Of a stretch of DNA of 64,000 nt, positions 1-9,017 are shown in pieces. This stretch comes from Hymenobacter yonginensis (GTDB lineage Bacteria > Bacteroidota > Bacteroidia > Cytophagales > Hymenobacteraceae), in the NCBI RefSeq assembly GCF_027625995.1, contig NZ_CP115396.1, forward strand, positions 3,410,001 through 3,474,000, read 5' to 3'. A program made the position numbers and the translations under genes. Within the stretch, counting starts at the first letter, position 1, and every line of letters starts with the position of its first letter. The notes beneath the pieces are model-generated. The model saw only the letters and a list, made by a program, of their open reading frames with translations. It had not been told where the DNA came from and made no database searches.

Positions 1-241
1 AGAGCTTGTTGCTTTCCGGAAACACCAGCACGTCGGCGAAGGCCTCTTCCGGTTCCTCATACACCGCCCCGAAGCAGAAGCCGCGGCGGTTGGGGTCGCG
101 CTCCAAGTACACCGAACCGTAGAGGCGGCACGGCTCCAGCGAAGCTGCTACGGCCGGCGGCGCCACAAACGGCGCCCGCGGCTGCGGCGCGGCAAAGGGG
201 TTCAGCGCCAGCAGGCCGGAGAGTATCAGGGTGGAGAGCAT
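1..241 (-). CDS. small secreted protein, DUF6150-like, 3' end beyond window
   Basis: Reading leftward from ATG at 239-241, about 80 residues are visible before the window edge. The first ~18 residues (MLSTLILSGLLALNPFAA) look like a signal peptide, so the product is probably exported. After a proline/alanine linker comes CRLYGSVYLERDP and then FCFGAVYEEPEEAFADV. This alternation of short beta strands with acidic-Ala-Asp-Val/Leu turns recalls the small DUF6150/septoil-knot proteins of Bacteroidota. Family assignment is by memory of the pattern and is tentative; no catalytic function is known. It is the most distal gene of a minus-strand series that includes tpiA. Confidence 0.5.
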   Translation of the reverse strand, partial: MLSTLILSGLLALNPFAAPQPRAPFVAPPAVAASLEPCRLYGSVYLERDPNRRGFCFGAVYEEPEEAFADVLVFPESNKL

Positions 242-329
242 AGTGTAAGGTTAGGATTTGTCTTCCCGACAATTATCCGGCCGAAATAAGTCCGTTGATG
301 TTACGGACGGGCTGCGTGTCAAGCAATAA

Positions 330-371
330 CGAGGAATCCGGAGGCCCATTGTGAGCACCCCAGATTCCTCG
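330..371 (-). terminator. hairpin downstream of tpiA
   Basis: CGAGGAATC (330-338) is the exact reverse complement of GATTCCTCG (363-371), with about 24 bases between. It lies just after the tpiA stop on the minus strand. The outer sequence (attcctcg...cggaatgac) resembles the dispersed intergenic palindromes of this genome, so it may be both repeat and terminator; there is no strong T-run. Confidence 0.45.
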
Positions 372-389
372 CGCTGCTCGGAATGACAG

Positions 390-1154
390 TTAGAACGACT
401 TGATGATTTCGGTGAAGTCGCGCGACTTGAGGGCGGCGCCGCCGATGAGGCCGCCGTCTACGTCGGGCTGGCTGAACAGCTCGCGGGCGTTCTGGGCGTT
501 GGCCGAGCCGCCGTAGAGGATGGTGGTGCTCAGGGCCGCCTCGGCGTCATAGGCGCGTGCAATCTGCTCGCGGATGAAAGCGTGCACCTCCTGCGCCTGG
601 GCGCTGGTGGCCGTTTTGCCGGTCCCGATGGCCCAGATGGGCTCGTAGGCAATTACTACCTGGTCGAACTCTTCATTGCTGAGGTGGAACAGGCCGTCTT
701 TCAGCTGCTTGCTGATGTAGTCGAAGGTTTCGTCGGCTTCGCGGGTTTCCAGGCTTTCGCCCACGCAGAAGATGGGCTTGAGGCCAGCGGCCAGGGCAGC
801 TTTTAGCTTCTGGCTCAGCAGCTCGTCGTCCTCGCGGAAATACTGGCGGCGCTCCGAGTGGCCCAGAATCACGTACTCCGCACCCACCGACTGCAGCATC
901 TTGGCCGATACCTCACCGGTAAACGCGCCGCTTTCCTTCTGGTGGCAGTTTTGGGCACCCAAATGGAACTGGCCGCCCGTGGGCAGCTGCTTGCCGATGG
1001 AAGCCAGGAACGGAAACGGCGGGCAGATAACCACCTCCACCGCGGAGCCGGTTACTTCATCCTGCACCATGTTGGTGATTTCAGACACCAGCGCTAGGCC
1101 ATCCTGGAGGGTCATGTTCATTTTCCAGTTGCCGGCAACGAGGTTCTTGCGCAT
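390..1154 (-). CDS. tpiA: triosephosphate isomerase
   Basis: Interconverts dihydroxyacetone phosphate and glyceraldehyde 3-phosphate in glycolysis and gluconeogenesis; cytoplasmic dimer. The 254-residue length is normal. All active-site elements are visible: Asn9 and Lys11 in GNWKMN, His99 in LGHSERR, catalytic Glu171 at the start of the mobile loop YEPIWAIGTGK (170-180), phosphate-binding GGSAN (215-219) and Gly238-Gly239. ATG start with no Shine-Dalgarno, as usual in this phylum. It is followed by a hairpin at 330-371 and preceded, 56 bases upstream, by the TspO-like gene on the same strand, so the two could be co-transcribed. Identification is firm. Confidence 0.98.
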   Translation of the reverse strand: MRKNLVAGNWKMNMTLQDGLALVSEITNMVQDEVTGSAVEVVICPPFPFLASIGKQLPTGGQFHLGAQNCHQKESGAFTGEVSAKMLQSVGAEYVILGHSERRQYFREDDELLSQKLKAALAAGLKPIFCVGESLETREADETFDYISKQLKDGLFHLSNEEFDQVVIAYEPIWAIGTGKTATSAQAQEVHAFIREQIARAYDAEAALSTTILYGGSANAQNARELFSQPDVDGGLIGGAALKSRDFTEIIKSF

Positions 1155-1210
1155 AAGAAGAAGAAGACGAGTAGAAAGGGAAGTTGTTGAAGGGCCAAAT
1201 TACGGACAAT

Positions 1211-1996
1211 TCAGACGCCCAGCGCCCGGCGCCGGCGGCGCGAGGCCAGCACGAAGCTGCCCGCCGCCACCACCACGGCGCCCGCCAGCGCGGCCCAGGC
1301 CAACTCGGGGTACTCGGGCCGGCGCGCCACCCAGATGGCCAGCAGCGCCCACGCCCCTACCAGCGCCGGGGCCTCGTCGCGGAATTCGCGGCTCAATAGC
1401 AGCCCCAGGCCCACCACCACGGCCAGCAGCAGCAGCGTCAGGAGCACCGTGAGGTTTTCGGCGGTCTGCCAGCCCAGCTGCCGCAGACCAATGGTGATGT
1501 TGATGGTGGCGGCCACCGAAATCCAGCCCAGGTACAGGGCAAACGGCACGCTGGCCCAGCGCGGCGCGCTGTGCCCCAGCACCCGCCGCCGCGCCCGGCC
1601 ATACACCACAATCAAGGCAGCCAGAATCACGAGCATGGTGGCTACGCTGGGCAGAATGTGCTCAAAGGCAAACAGCACCACCCAGCCGGCCGTGGCCACA
1701 CTGGCCAGCGTGAGGGGCTTGGCTACAGCGTCGGGCAGGGTGAGCTGGCGCTGGGCCGGCAGCAGCTGCCACACGGCGTACACCGTCAGGGCCAGAAAAA
1801 TCAGGCCCCAGATGCTGAACGCGTAGCCGGCCGGCGTGAGCAGCGTCGGGTACTTGGCCGACACCTCGCCCATGTTCTGCCCGTTGAACGGAAAGGCGTT
1901 GGAGTAGTAGTTGAGGAAGATGTTGCCGAAGATGGCGGCGGCGGCCAGCCAGCGCCAATGGCGGCCGGCAGCGGCGGAGTGTGAGGGAGCAGACAT
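1211..1996 (-). CDS. TspO/MBR-like tryptophan-rich membrane protein
   Basis: A 261-residue integral membrane protein with about eight hydrophobic segments. The region around residues 25-75 (NIFLNYYSNAFPFNG, then LTPAGYAFSIWGLIFLAL) matches the long tryptophan-rich sensory protein family of Bacteroidota, distantly related to TspO, which binds porphyrins and other hydrophobic ligands. The C-terminus is a basic tail (RRRRRALGV). The exact ligand cannot be read from the sequence. The ATG at 1994-1996 follows closely after a GC-rich stretch without an obvious promoter. It lies head-to-tail with tpiA but no functional link is known. Confidence 0.75.
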   Translation of the reverse strand: MSAPSHSAAAGRHWRWLAAAAIFGNIFLNYYSNAFPFNGQNMGEVSAKYPTLLTPAGYAFSIWGLIFLALTVYAVWQLLPAQRQLTLPDAVAKPLTLASVATAGWVVLFAFEHILPSVATMLVILAALIVVYGRARRRVLGHSAPRWASVPFALYLGWISVAATINITIGLRQLGWQTAENLTVLLTLLLLAVVVGLGLLLSREFRDEAPALVGAWALLAIWVARRPEYPELAWAALAGAVVVAAGSFVLASRRRRRALGV

Positions 1997-2076
1997 ACAA
2001 GCAAAGAAAGCAGGCTTCCGTCTACGGCCACGCTACCGCAATGTTGACGCCGGCCCGCGCCACGCTCAGGGCCCGT

Positions 2077-2550
2077 TCAGGGCACGCGCAGCACGCTGGC
2101 CGAAAAGCGGGCCGGGGGCTGCTGCCACTCCTGCCACAGCTGCTGCCGGTGCGGCGCCTCGCCCAGCAGCCAGTTGAAAGCCGACTCGGCATCCAGGAAG
2201 AAATGTAGCGCAAACGGCGGCTTCAGGGCCGGCTCGTGCACCGGGGCGGTAGCCACCAGGTAGTTGTGCATATCCGTCGGGAGCACCAGGGCCAGGTGCT
2301 GCACGGGCGTGGTGGCCATGGCCGCAAACCACTCCTGCGCAATCCAGGTCTGCTCGGGCAGGCCCAGCGGCGGCACGCCCAGCATATCCACCAGCCAGTT
2401 GGTGACGTGCTTGCGACGGCTGAACGCCATCAGCCACTCCAGCGCCGGCCGGAAGCCCTGCACCTGCTGCCCAGCCCGCCACGCCACGCGCAGCAACCCG
2501 GTAGCGGCGTCATGCTGCACCCGCAGCATCGGATTTTCCATAATCATCAT
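2077..2550 (-). CDS. STAS/SpoIIAA-like hypothetical protein
   Basis: 157 residues, soluble, no signal peptide or membrane segment. An N-terminal beta-rich stretch is followed by GFRPALEWLMAF, a WLVDM strand, then WIAQEWF and LALVLP. This order of strand-helix-DMLG strand-helix is like the STAS-like/SpoIIAA-like small proteins frequent in Hymenobacter, where the conserved Asp precedes the alpha-helix. This is a fold-level guess; no function is proposed. Three in-frame ATGs (2550, 2547, 2541) are possible. An appropriately spaced promoter-like pair lies just upstream (2579-2608). Codon use matches the neighbours, supporting a real gene. Confidence 0.75.
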   Translation of the reverse strand: MMIMENPMLRVQHDAATGLLRVAWRAGQQVQGFRPALEWLMAFSRRKHVTNWLVDMLGVPPLGLPEQTWIAQEWFAAMATTPVQHLALVLPTDMHNYLVATAPVHEPALKPPFALHFFLDAESAFNWLLGEAPHRQQLWQEWQQPPARFSASVLRVP

Positions 2551-2578
2551 AGCCCGCTGCGCATCCGTTTATCCCTAT

Positions 2579-2608
2579 ATAAGATACTTGATTTGGCGCA
2601 TTTATCAA
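2579..2608 (-). promoter_or_regulatory. candidate Bacteroidota promoter for the STAS-like gene
   Basis: On the minus strand TTG (2606-2608) is followed by 19 bases and then TATCTTAT (2579-2586). The spacing and the TTG match the -33/-7 consensus TTG-N19-TAnnTTTG; the last bases of the -7 box deviate. It lies about 30 bases before the start at 2550. Confidence 0.45.
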
Positions 2609-2630
2609 GCAGCTATGGCCGTAAAAAGCA

Positions 2631-2665
2631 CCGCCCCCAACCGGCACGAAGCTGGTTGGGGGCGG
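2631..2665 (-). terminator. intrinsic terminator downstream of uvrA
   Basis: CCGCCCCCAACC (2631-2642) and GGTTGGGGGCGG (2654-2665) form a perfect 12-bp stem with an 11-base loop. Read on the minus strand it is followed closely by TTTTTA, so it terminates transcription arriving from uvrA. Confidence 0.8.
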
Positions 2666-2682
2666 TTGGAAGTTGAACGGTG

Positions 2683-2790
2683 TAGAGACGCAATATTTTG
2701 CGTCTCGTCGTTGAACGGTACCGTTAAACGATTAAAGTAACAACATCAGCAACAACGAGACTTCAACTATTGCGTCTCTACATCGTTCAG
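2683..2790. repeat. GAGACGC-type palindromic intergenic repeat
   Basis: Contains GAGACGCAA (2685-2693) facing TTGCGTCTC (2698-2706), then GTCGTTGAACGG, and at the far end GCGTCTCTACATCGTTCA (2772-2789). The outer parts are inverted copies of each other around an AT-richer centre. The same GAGACGC...GCGTCTC/CGTTGAACG motif recurs three times at 10044-10206, so this is a dispersed element, not a one-off hairpin. Confidence 0.75.
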
Positions 2791-2798
2791 CCAGCTTT

Positions 2799-5651
2799 CT
2801 ACAGCTTCTCGGCCAAGAAACGGGCGGTGTGGTTGGTGTCTTTGTGCTTCACCATTTCCTCGGGCGTGCCTTCAAACAGCAGGTGGCCGCCGTTGATGCC
2901 ACCCTCGGGGCCGAGGTCAATCACCCAGTCGGCGCACTTGATGATGTCCATGTTGTGCTCGATGATGAGCACCGAGTTGCCCTGCTCCACCAGCGCGTTG
3001 AGGGCCGTCATCAGCTTGTTGATGTCGTGGAAGTGCAGGCCGGTGCTAGGCTCGTCGAAGATGAACAGGATTTTATCGTTCTGCAGGGTGTTGCCCTTAG
3101 TCAGGAACGAGGCCAGCTTCACGCGCTGGGCCTCCCCGCCCGACAGCGTGTTGGCCGACTGCCCCAACCGAATGTAGCCCAGGCCCACATCATCGAGCGG
3201 CTTGAGGCGCTCCACGATTTTGGGCTGATCCTTGAAGAAGGTGATGCTGTCCTCGATGGTCATGTCGAGCACGTCGTTGATGGCCTTGTCCTGGAACTTC
3301 ACGTCCAGCACGTCCTGCTTGAACTTGCGGCCCTCGCAGGCTTCGCAGGTCAGGTAGATGTCGGCCATGAACTGCATTTCAATCTTCACCTGACCCTCGC
3401 CCTGGCACACCTCGCAGCGGCCCCCGTCAATATTGAAGGAGAAGTGCGAGGGTTTGAAGCCCCGGGCCTTGGCCAGCGGCTGATCGGCAAACAGGGTCCG
3501 GATGGCGTCGTAAGCCTTCACGTAGGTTACCGGGTTGGAGCGGCTGCTCTTGCCGATGGGGTTCTGGTCGACGAACTCGACGTGGGTTACCTGGCCGTTC
3601 ACGCCGGTGAGGCGGTCGAACTTGCCGGTAGCCTCGCCCGCGCCGCCGCCCAGCTGCTTGAGCAGGGCCGGGGCCAGAATCCGCCGAATCAGCGTGCTTT
3701 TGCCGGAACCTGATACGCCCGTTACCACCGTCATCACGTTCAGCGGGAACTTGACGCTCACGTTTTTGAGGTTGTTTTCGCGGGCGCCGGTCAACTCCAG
3801 GGCGTTGCGCCAGGGGCGGCGGGTTTTAGGCACTTCCACCGCCATGCGGCCGCTCAGGTACTGGCCGGTGTAAGTGTCGGAGATCAGCACCTCGGCATAC
3901 GTGCCCTGAAACTGCAGGATACCGCCACCCGAGCCGGCCTCGGGCCCGATGTCGATGATCTGGTCGGCCTGCTCCATCATCTTATCCTCGTGCTCCACCA
4001 CAATCACGGTGTTGCCGAGCTGCTGCAAGGAGCGCAGCACCCCAATCAGCTGCTCGGCATCCTTGGGGTGCAGACCAATCGAGGGCTCATCGAGAATGTA
4101 CATGGAGCCCACCAGCGCCGAACCCAGCGAGGTAGCCAACGAAATCCGCTGGCTTTCCCCGCCCGACAGCGTGCTGCTGAGGCGGTTGAGCGTGAGGTAG
4201 CCCAAACCCACGCGGTTCAGATACTCCAAGCGGTTGGTGACTTCCGTCACGAGGCGCTCGGCTACCTTGGCTTCGTGCTCGGGCAGGTCGAGGGTCTGGA
4301 AAAACTCCAGGGCCCGGCTCACCGGCAGCAGTACCAGATCGGTGATGCTCTGGCCCTGAATCTTGACGTACTGGGCGTCTTTGCGCAGGCGGGTGCCCCG
4401 GCAGTCAGGGCAAGTGGTGCGGCCCCGGTAGCGGCTCTGCAGCACCCGGTACTGGATTTTGTGGGTCTGCTCGCTCACCCACTTGAAGTAGGTATCGAGG
4501 CCGTCGAAGTACTTGTTGCCCTTCCAGAGCAGGGTGCGCTCGGCTTCGCTCAGCTCGTTGTAGGGCCGATGAATGGGGAAATCGAACCGGATGCCGTTTT
4601 TGAGCAGGGGCTTCAGCCACTCGCTCTGCTTGTCGGTGCGCCAGGGAGCAATGGCACCCTCGTACACCGTCAGGCTCTTATCCGGAATCACCAAATCCTC
4701 GTCAATGCCCAGCACCGAGCCAAACCCCTCGCAGGTCTGGCAGGCGCCGTAGGGGTTGTTGAAGGAGAAGAAGTTGACGCTCGGCTCCTCGAACACCACC
4801 CCATCCAGTTCGAACCGGTCGGAGAATTGCTTGGTGGTGGGTTCTGTGGCGGTGCTGGCCCGCTCGCTGACCAGCAAGCTGCCGTGGCCCTCGAAGAAGG
4901 CAGTTTGCACGGAATCGGCGAGGCGGAAGGTCAGGTCTTCGTCGCCGGGGATGATGACGGCGCGGTCAATCATGATGAAGACTTCGCCCGTTACTTCGGG
5001 CTGGCCTTCGGCAATCAGCTCTTCGATGAAGGCGGTTTCGCCGTTCACTACTACCCGGCTGTAGCCTTTCTGGAGCAGCAGATCCAGCTCCTTGCTCATG
5101 GGGCGGCCGTCCTGGGCGGGCTGCAGGGGGGCCAGCAGCATCACGCGGGTATCGGCGGGCAGGCGCATGAGGTAGTCCACCACGTCGGCCACGTTGTCCT
5201 TCTTCACCTGCTCGCCGCTGATGGGCGAGTAGGTGCGGCCCACCCGCGCAAACAGCAGCTTCAGGTAGTCGTAGATTTCGGTGCTGGTGCCCACCGTGGA
5301 GCGGTTGTTCTTGATGCTGACCTTCTGCTCGATGGCAATGGCCGGCGAGATGCCCCGGATGTAGTCCACGTCGGGCTTGTCCATCCGGCCCAGGAACTGG
5401 CGGGCGTAGCTGCTGAGGCTCTCCACATACATGCGCTGGCCCTCGGCATACAGCGTATCAAACGCCAACGAGGACTTGCCCGAGCCCGACAGGCCCGTCA
5501 CCACAATGAACTTGTTGCGCGGCAGGGCCACGCTCAGGTTCTTGAGGTTGTGGACGCGGGCGTTTTTGATGAGGATAAACTCGCGCGGGTCGAGCTGGTC
5601 AATGGGATCAGCCGCGGGGGCGGCTACTTGCAGAGCGGAATTGTCAGCCAT
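2799..5651 (-). CDS. uvrA: excinuclease ABC subunit A
   Basis: DNA-damage recognition ATPase of nucleotide excision repair; loads UvrB at lesions. 950 residues, normal for the family. Seen in order: first Walker [10 protein letters not shown] (about 53-61), first zinc module with CQTCEGFG and CPDCRGTR, signature LSGGESQR, Walker B with DEPSIGLHP, second Walker [10 protein letters not shown], second zinc module CEVCQGEG and CEACEG, signature LSGGEAQR and DEPSTGLH. All needed ATPase and zinc residues are present. ATG start at 5651; a -7 box lies 60 bases upstream (5711-5718) and a terminator at 2631-2665. Monocistronic. Together with mfd, mutS and ruvA this window carries several repair genes. 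Confidence 0.98.
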   Translation of the reverse strand: MADNSALQVAAPAADPIDQLDPREFILIKNARVHNLKNLSVALPRNKFIVVTGLSGSGKSSLAFDTLYAEGQRMYVESLSSYARQFLGRMDKPDVDYIRGISPAIAIEQKVSIKNNRSTVGTSTEIYDYLKLLFARVGRTYSPISGEQVKKDNVADVVDYLMRLPADTRVMLLAPLQPAQDGRPMSKELDLLLQKGYSRVVVNGETAFIEELIAEGQPEVTGEVFIMIDRAVIIPGDEDLTFRLADSVQTAFFEGHGSLLVSERASTATEPTTKQFSDRFELDGVVFEEPSVNFFSFNNPYGACQTCEGFGSVLGIDEDLVIPDKSLTVYEGAIAPWRTDKQSEWLKPLLKNGIRFDFPIHRPYNELSEAERTLLWKGNKYFDGLDTYFKWVSEQTHKIQYRVLQSRYRGRTTCPDCRGTRLRKDAQYVKIQGQSITDLVLLPVSRALEFFQTLDLPEHEAKVAERLVTEVTNRLEYLNRVGLGYLTLNRLSSTLSGGESQRISLATSLGSALVGSMYILDEPSIGLHPKDAEQLIGVLRSLQQLGNTVIVVEHEDKMMEQADQIIDIGPEAGSGGGILQFQGTYAEVLISDTYTGQYLSGRMAVEVPKTRRPWRNALELTGARENNLKNVSVKFPLNVMTVVTGVSGSGKSTLIRRILAPALLKQLGGGAGEATGKFDRLTGVNGQVTHVEFVDQNPIGKSSRSNPVTYVKAYDAIRTLFADQPLAKARGFKPSHFSFNIDGGRCEVCQGEGQVKIEMQFMADIYLTCEACEGRKFKQDVLDVKFQDKAINDVLDMTIEDSITFFKDQPKIVERLKPLDDVGLGYIRLGQSANTLSGGEAQRVKLASFLTKGNTLQNDKILFIFDEPSTGLHFHDINKLMTALNALVEQGNSVLIIEHNMDIIKCADWVIDLGPEGGINGGHLLFEGTPEEMVKHKDTNHTARFLAEKL

Positions 5652-5710
5652 AGAACGGGTAAACAGCCGGGGCCCGGGGTTTGGTTTCCCTGGGCGCGGT
5701 TTAGGTCAGG

Positions 5711-5718
5711 CGAAGGTA
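5711..5718 (-). promoter_or_regulatory. -7 box upstream of uvrA
   Basis: On the minus strand the sequence is TACCTTCG, one base from the TAnnTTTG consensus, 60 bases before the uvrA ATG. No TTG is seen at the -33 position. Confidence 0.45.
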
Positions 5719-5813
5719 CGGGGGATTGAGGCGGGGCGGAACTAGTAAGGCAACAACAGCCGGCAGGCGGCCACAAATTCTTAACATTGCATTACGCCCT
5801 TTATCCTCTCCTG

Positions 5814-6785
5814 ATGTCCACTACAAGTCCGTTAGCTTCTCTCTATACCGTTTTACAAGCCGTTCGCACCAGTGCCGAACTCAACGCGCCACTACTCCGC
5901 AAGAATGAGGCAGCTACTCGCACCGTTCTGATTGACCCTATACTGCGGGTGCTTGGCTGGGATACAGCAAATGTGCTCATGGTAGAGCCTGAGAAAACTA
6001 TCAACTCATCTTGGCGTGCGGATTATGCTTTACATAACAGCGAGGGCAAGATTTCCTGTCTTATCGAGGCAAAATGCTTGAACTCCGATTTGCAACATAA
6101 GTCAGTAGTACAACAGGTACTAGGCTATGCCTTTGGATTTGGCATCACGAAAATAGTTTTGACAGATGGAATGAAGTGGCACTTCTATGATGATTTCAAA
6201 CCCGGTGATACCCCTCTTACAGCTGGCTTCGACATCAAAAAAGACACTTTAGCCACATGTGCGCTGCTATTGCTGACATGGCTGGATGCCGCCCATAGCG
6301 GACATGGCATCAACATACCTATTTCTTCCGCACCGAAAGCCGCTTTTGCTTCTCCAAGTATTGCCCACATCCCGGAGCAGCCAAAGCCTCAGAAAGAAGC
6401 AACTGACCAAACAGCCTTTATATGCCTGACTCACCTTACCACGCTTTCTGCCTTACCTGAGCAGAAACCCAGACAACTCCGACTGCCTGATGGCTCAGTG
6501 TTGGCCATTAAGACTTGGAAGGATATTCTGATAAAAACCAGCCTTTACGTTCTCCAACACCAGCCAACTGTTACTATACCCTATCCCGACAAAGCCGGTA
6601 AGAAGAAGTCTTTGTTCGGTTGGGAGAAACCCGCCGCCGGCATTGGTTACAAGGAAACCGCCCTGCACGGACGCCCCCTATTCATCTACACTAATTACAG
6701 CGCGCCTGACTGCGTGGCAAATACTTTGCACGCGCTGAAACTGCTGCCCGGCAAAGAGACCGAAGCAGTTGCTGTTGCTTTTTAG
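5814..6785 (+). CDS. orphan PD-(D/E)XK nuclease, HsdR N-terminal-like
   Basis: 323 residues from ATG 5814 (an ATG at 5787 is also open). The N-terminal ~130 residues resemble the HsdR_N nuclease domain of type I restriction enzymes: NEAATRTVLIDPIL (31-44), Asp70 in WRADYAL, Glu85 and Lys87 in LIEAKC, and Gln101 two helices on, giving the D...ExK core. There is no helicase, methyltransferase or specificity subunit beside it. The C-terminal ~110 residues (from LRLPDGSVLAIKTWKD) form a separate domain I do not recognise. G+C is visibly lower than in the flanking genes, suggesting acquisition. The stop is 6 bases from the convergent SGNH hydrolase. Nuclease activity is inferred; biological role (defence or repair) is unknown. 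Confidence 0.8.
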   Translation: MSTTSPLASLYTVLQAVRTSAELNAPLLRKNEAATRTVLIDPILRVLGWDTANVLMVEPEKTINSSWRADYALHNSEGKISCLIEAKCLNSDLQHKSVVQQVLGYAFGFGITKIVLTDGMKWHFYDDFKPGDTPLTAGFDIKKDTLATCALLLLTWLDAAHSGHGINIPISSAPKAAFASPSIAHIPEQPKPQKEATDQTAFICLTHLTTLSALPEQKPRQLRLPDGSVLAIKTWKDILIKTSLYVLQHQPTVTIPYPDKAGKKKSLFGWEKPAAGIGYKETALHGRPLFIYTNYSAPDCVANTLHALKLLPGKETEAVAVAF

Positions 6786-6791
6786 CAAGCC

Positions 6792-7490
6792 CTACTTCTT
6801 CAGCCCCTTCCCTACTACCCGCGTCCACACCCGGTAACCGGCAGGTGTCATGTGCAGGCTGTCTGATACGTAGAACTGCGGCTGCGGGCGGCCGTTGTGG
6901 CCCAGCAGCGGCGTGGCGGTATCCACGTAGCGCAGGTATTGCGGGTGGGCGGCCACGTACTCGCGGATGAGGCGGTTGGCTTCCTGCACTTTCGGGTAGA
7001 GCGCCCAGCGCGAGGGGCTGGGCTTGATGGCCAGAAATACCAGCGGCACCTTGGGCAGCTTCTGCTGCATCAGCTGCTCAAACGCCAGAAACGACTGAAA
7101 CACTTCCTGCGGCGTAGCGCCGGCCCCAATGTCGTTATCGCCCTCGTAGAGCACCACCTGCCGGGGCTGGTAAGCCACCACCAGCTTCTCGAAGAAGTAC
7201 AGCGCGTCTGGGAAGCGGGAGCCGCCGAAGCCGCGGTTGAGCACCGGGCGGCCCGGGAAGTCCTGGCGCAGCGTTTCCCACTTGCGGATGGATGAGCTGC
7301 CGTAGAACAGAATGGGCTTGCGCAGCGGCGGCGTGAGGCTGTCCTGGCGGGCGAAGGCGCGCAGCTCTTGCGTCCACTGGGCGGGGTTGAGGGGCGGCAC
7401 GGTGGCCGACTGGGCCACACCTTGGCCGGGAGCCGCCAGCAGCAGGCCGGCGGCAACGGCCAGCCAGCGCATCGAATTCAGCATAAACAT
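6792..7490 (-). CDS. SGNH/GDSL-family hydrolase, secreted
   Basis: 232 residues from ATG 7490. A signal peptide covers about residues 1-27 (hydrophobic WLAVAAGLLLAA). The SGNH blocks are visible: catalytic Ser in ILFYGSSSIRKW (60-71), block with Gly in FGGSRF, Asn119 in YEGDNDIG, and the Asp210/His213 dyad in SDSLHMTPAGY. Such enzymes are esterases or acetyl-hydrolases acting on lipids or glycans; the substrate is not readable. The open frame extends further upstream to 8108 but that part is antisense to the next gene and lacks a signal peptide, so the ATG before the signal peptide is preferred. Converges with the nuclease gene. Confidence 0.88.
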   Translation of the reverse strand: MFMLNSMRWLAVAAGLLLAAPGQGVAQSATVPPLNPAQWTQELRAFARQDSLTPPLRKPILFYGSSSIRKWETLRQDFPGRPVLNRGFGGSRFPDALYFFEKLVVAYQPRQVVLYEGDNDIGAGATPQEVFQSFLAFEQLMQQKLPKVPLVFLAIKPSPSRWALYPKVQEANRLIREYVAAHPQYLRYVDTATPLLGHNGRPQPQFYVSDSLHMTPAGYRVWTRVVGKGLKK

Positions 7491-7601
7491 ACAAGAAAGA
7501 GGAAGCCGCGTGGTAACTATGTATCCAGTAGTCGGCCGACACGTACCAAAGGCTGCATCTTCCACCTTTTGCGCCGGCCCGGCGAGCGGGCCGCCTGCCG
7601 T

Positions 7602-8102
7602 ATGCCCATCGAACTTTTCATTGGCGACGTGACGCTGGAACGGTTTCCCGGCAAGGGCGGCTGGACGTATGCGCCGCTGCCGGCCACGGTGGCGGCTCCC
7701 AGGTCGTGGTTCAACCAACTGCGGGTAAGCGGGCAGATTGACGACTTTGCACTCGAAAATGCCACGCTGATGCCGCTGGGTGGGGGCCGGCTGTTTCTGC
7801 CGGTGCGCGCCGCTATCCGCAAGCAAATCGGCAAGGAAGCCGGCGACGTGGTGCGCCTGCAGCTGCTGTGCGCCGACGAAGAGGCGCCCCTCACGGTAAC
7901 ATCCGCGGATTTCACGGAGTGCTTGGCCGAAGTGCCCGGGGCGCTGGCCTGCTACGCGCAGCTGCCCGCCGCCACCCGGCAAACCTGGGTGGCGTGGGTG
8001 GCCGCCGCCCCCACCGACGAGCAGAAAGTAGCCCGCATGGAAACCGCCTGTCAGCGCCTGGCCGCGCACGCCGGCCCGGGCCCCTGCGTGCCCCCAGCCT
8101 GA
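7602..8102 (+). CDS. DUF1905/YdeI (OmdA) domain protein
   Basis: 166 residues from ATG 7602. Residues 1-90 form a DUF1905-type small beta-barrel (ELFIGDVTLERFPGKGGW ... GGGRLFLPVRAAIRKQIG ... GDVVRLQL). The C-terminal ~60 residues carry the OmdA/YdeI helical motif: LPAATRQTWVAWVAAAP then EQKVARMETACQRL. Function of the family is unproven; YdeI is linked in the literature to envelope/antimicrobial-peptide resistance and OmpD. A paralogue with the same two-domain order lies at 61046-61528. It is divergent from the SGNH hydrolase with about 110 bases between starts, where a shared regulatory region would sit. Confidence 0.82.
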   Translation: MPIELFIGDVTLERFPGKGGWTYAPLPATVAAPRSWFNQLRVSGQIDDFALENATLMPLGGGRLFLPVRAAIRKQIGKEAGDVVRLQLLCADEEAPLTVTSADFTECLAEVPGALACYAQLPAATRQTWVAWVAAAPTDEQKVARMETACQRLAAHAGPGPCVPPA

Positions 8103-8231
8103 CGGCAAGCACCCTGAGCACTACGAATCCGGTGGATGGCAGCGGGTTGGGAGCAGGCCCCGGCGCAACTTCCGGGTGGCGGAGCGGGTATAGCCAACGT
8201 ATCTGTTACTTCCCACCAGCCTTTCTTCGCC

Positions 8232-8834
8232 ATGAAAACCACCGCCAATATCTTCCTCTTCCTGCTTACCGTGCTGGTAAGCGCCTGCTCGCCCTCGGTG
8301 GCCGTGCAGCAGCGCCCCGGCACCGACTTCTCGCAGTATAAAACCTACGACTGGGCCACCACGGAGGTAAAATCGGCCAGCTCGGCCAACCCGATTTACA
8401 AGAGCAGCCTCAACGACCAGCAGATTCAGAGCGCCATCAGCTCGGAGCTGGCCAAGCGCGGCATCCGGCAGGCCACGGGCCGCACCAAGCCCGATTTCTA
8501 CCTGACCTACCACCTCTACATTGAGGAGGCCGAGCGCACCGTAACCAACCCGCAGCCGGCCGGCTTCGCCTACCCCTACTCTTTCGCGTACCGGGGCCGC
8601 TTCCTGCCTATCAACTACGGCTACTTCTACTCGTCGCCGTACTACAACACCGGCACCCGCACCGAAACCTTCACCGAAGGCACCATGATTCTGGACTTCG
8701 TGGATGCGCGCAGCAACAACTTGGTGTGGCGCGGCTCGGTGGCCGACGCCGTGGGCAACCCCGGCCGCATCGGCGAGGAATTCTCTAAATCGGCCAAGGA
8801 TATTCTCGATAAGTTTCCGGTGGAGAAGCTGTAA
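8232..8834 (+). CDS. DUF4136 lipoprotein
   Basis: 200 residues from ATG 8232. The signal peptide ends in the lipobox LVSAC (Cys about 19), so the mature protein should be lipid-anchored in the outer membrane or periplasm. The mature part begins with DFSQYKTYDW, the hallmark start of DUF4136 domains, followed by ISSELAKRGIRQA, the KPDFYLTYHLY strand and the C-terminal ILDFVDARSNNLVWRGSV motif, also typical. The function of DUF4136 is unknown. A strong hairpin terminator follows 23 bases after the stop. Confidence 0.9.
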   Translation: MKTTANIFLFLLTVLVSACSPSVAVQQRPGTDFSQYKTYDWATTEVKSASSANPIYKSSLNDQQIQSAISSELAKRGIRQATGRTKPDFYLTYHLYIEEAERTVTNPQPAGFAYPYSFAYRGRFLPINYGYFYSSPYYNTGTRTETFTEGTMILDFVDARSNNLVWRGSVADAVGNPGRIGEEFSKSAKDILDKFPVEKL

Positions 8835-8857
8835 GCAGCTTGCTTCCGAATAACAAG

Positions 8858-8885
8858 CCAGAGCCGCAACCTGTCGCGGCTCTGG
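8858..8885 (+). terminator. terminator of the DUF4136 gene
   Basis: CCAGAGCCGC (8858-8867) pairs perfectly with GCGGCTCTGG (8876-8885) across an 8-base loop; followed by tgcgttt. It sits 23 bases after the stop codon. Confidence 0.7.
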
Positions 8886-8920
8886 TGCGTTTGGGCCGGG
8901 CCGGTTTGCGGATACTAAAG

Positions 8921-8967
8921 CTAAAAGCTAGTTCCCCTCCTTGGAAAGGAGGGGAACTAGCTTTTTA
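8921..8967. repeat. short form of the CCCCTCCTTGG palindromic element
   Basis: A near-perfect 22-bp hairpin: the left arm runs 8921-8942 and contains AGCTAGTTCCCCTCC; the right arm 8946-8967 is its reverse complement apart from one extra T; the loop is GGA. The same arm sequence borders the longer elements at 10296-10433 and 20420-20548, which hold extra internal sequence. This copy looks like the element reduced to its terminal hairpin. Confidence 0.85.
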
Positions 8968-9017
8968 GCCTTAGCTGGCTGCTCCCGCCACTCACCCTGC
9001 GCCGAGGCTGAACGGCG

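Noticed and set aside
3990-5729. 579-residue open frame on the plus strand opposite uvrA
   Set aside because: Antisense shadow; the minus strand encodes a complete UvrA with all motifs.
7491-8108. N-terminal extension of the SGNH hydrolase to 438 residues
   Set aside because: Extension is antisense to the YdeI-like gene and would bury the signal peptide.
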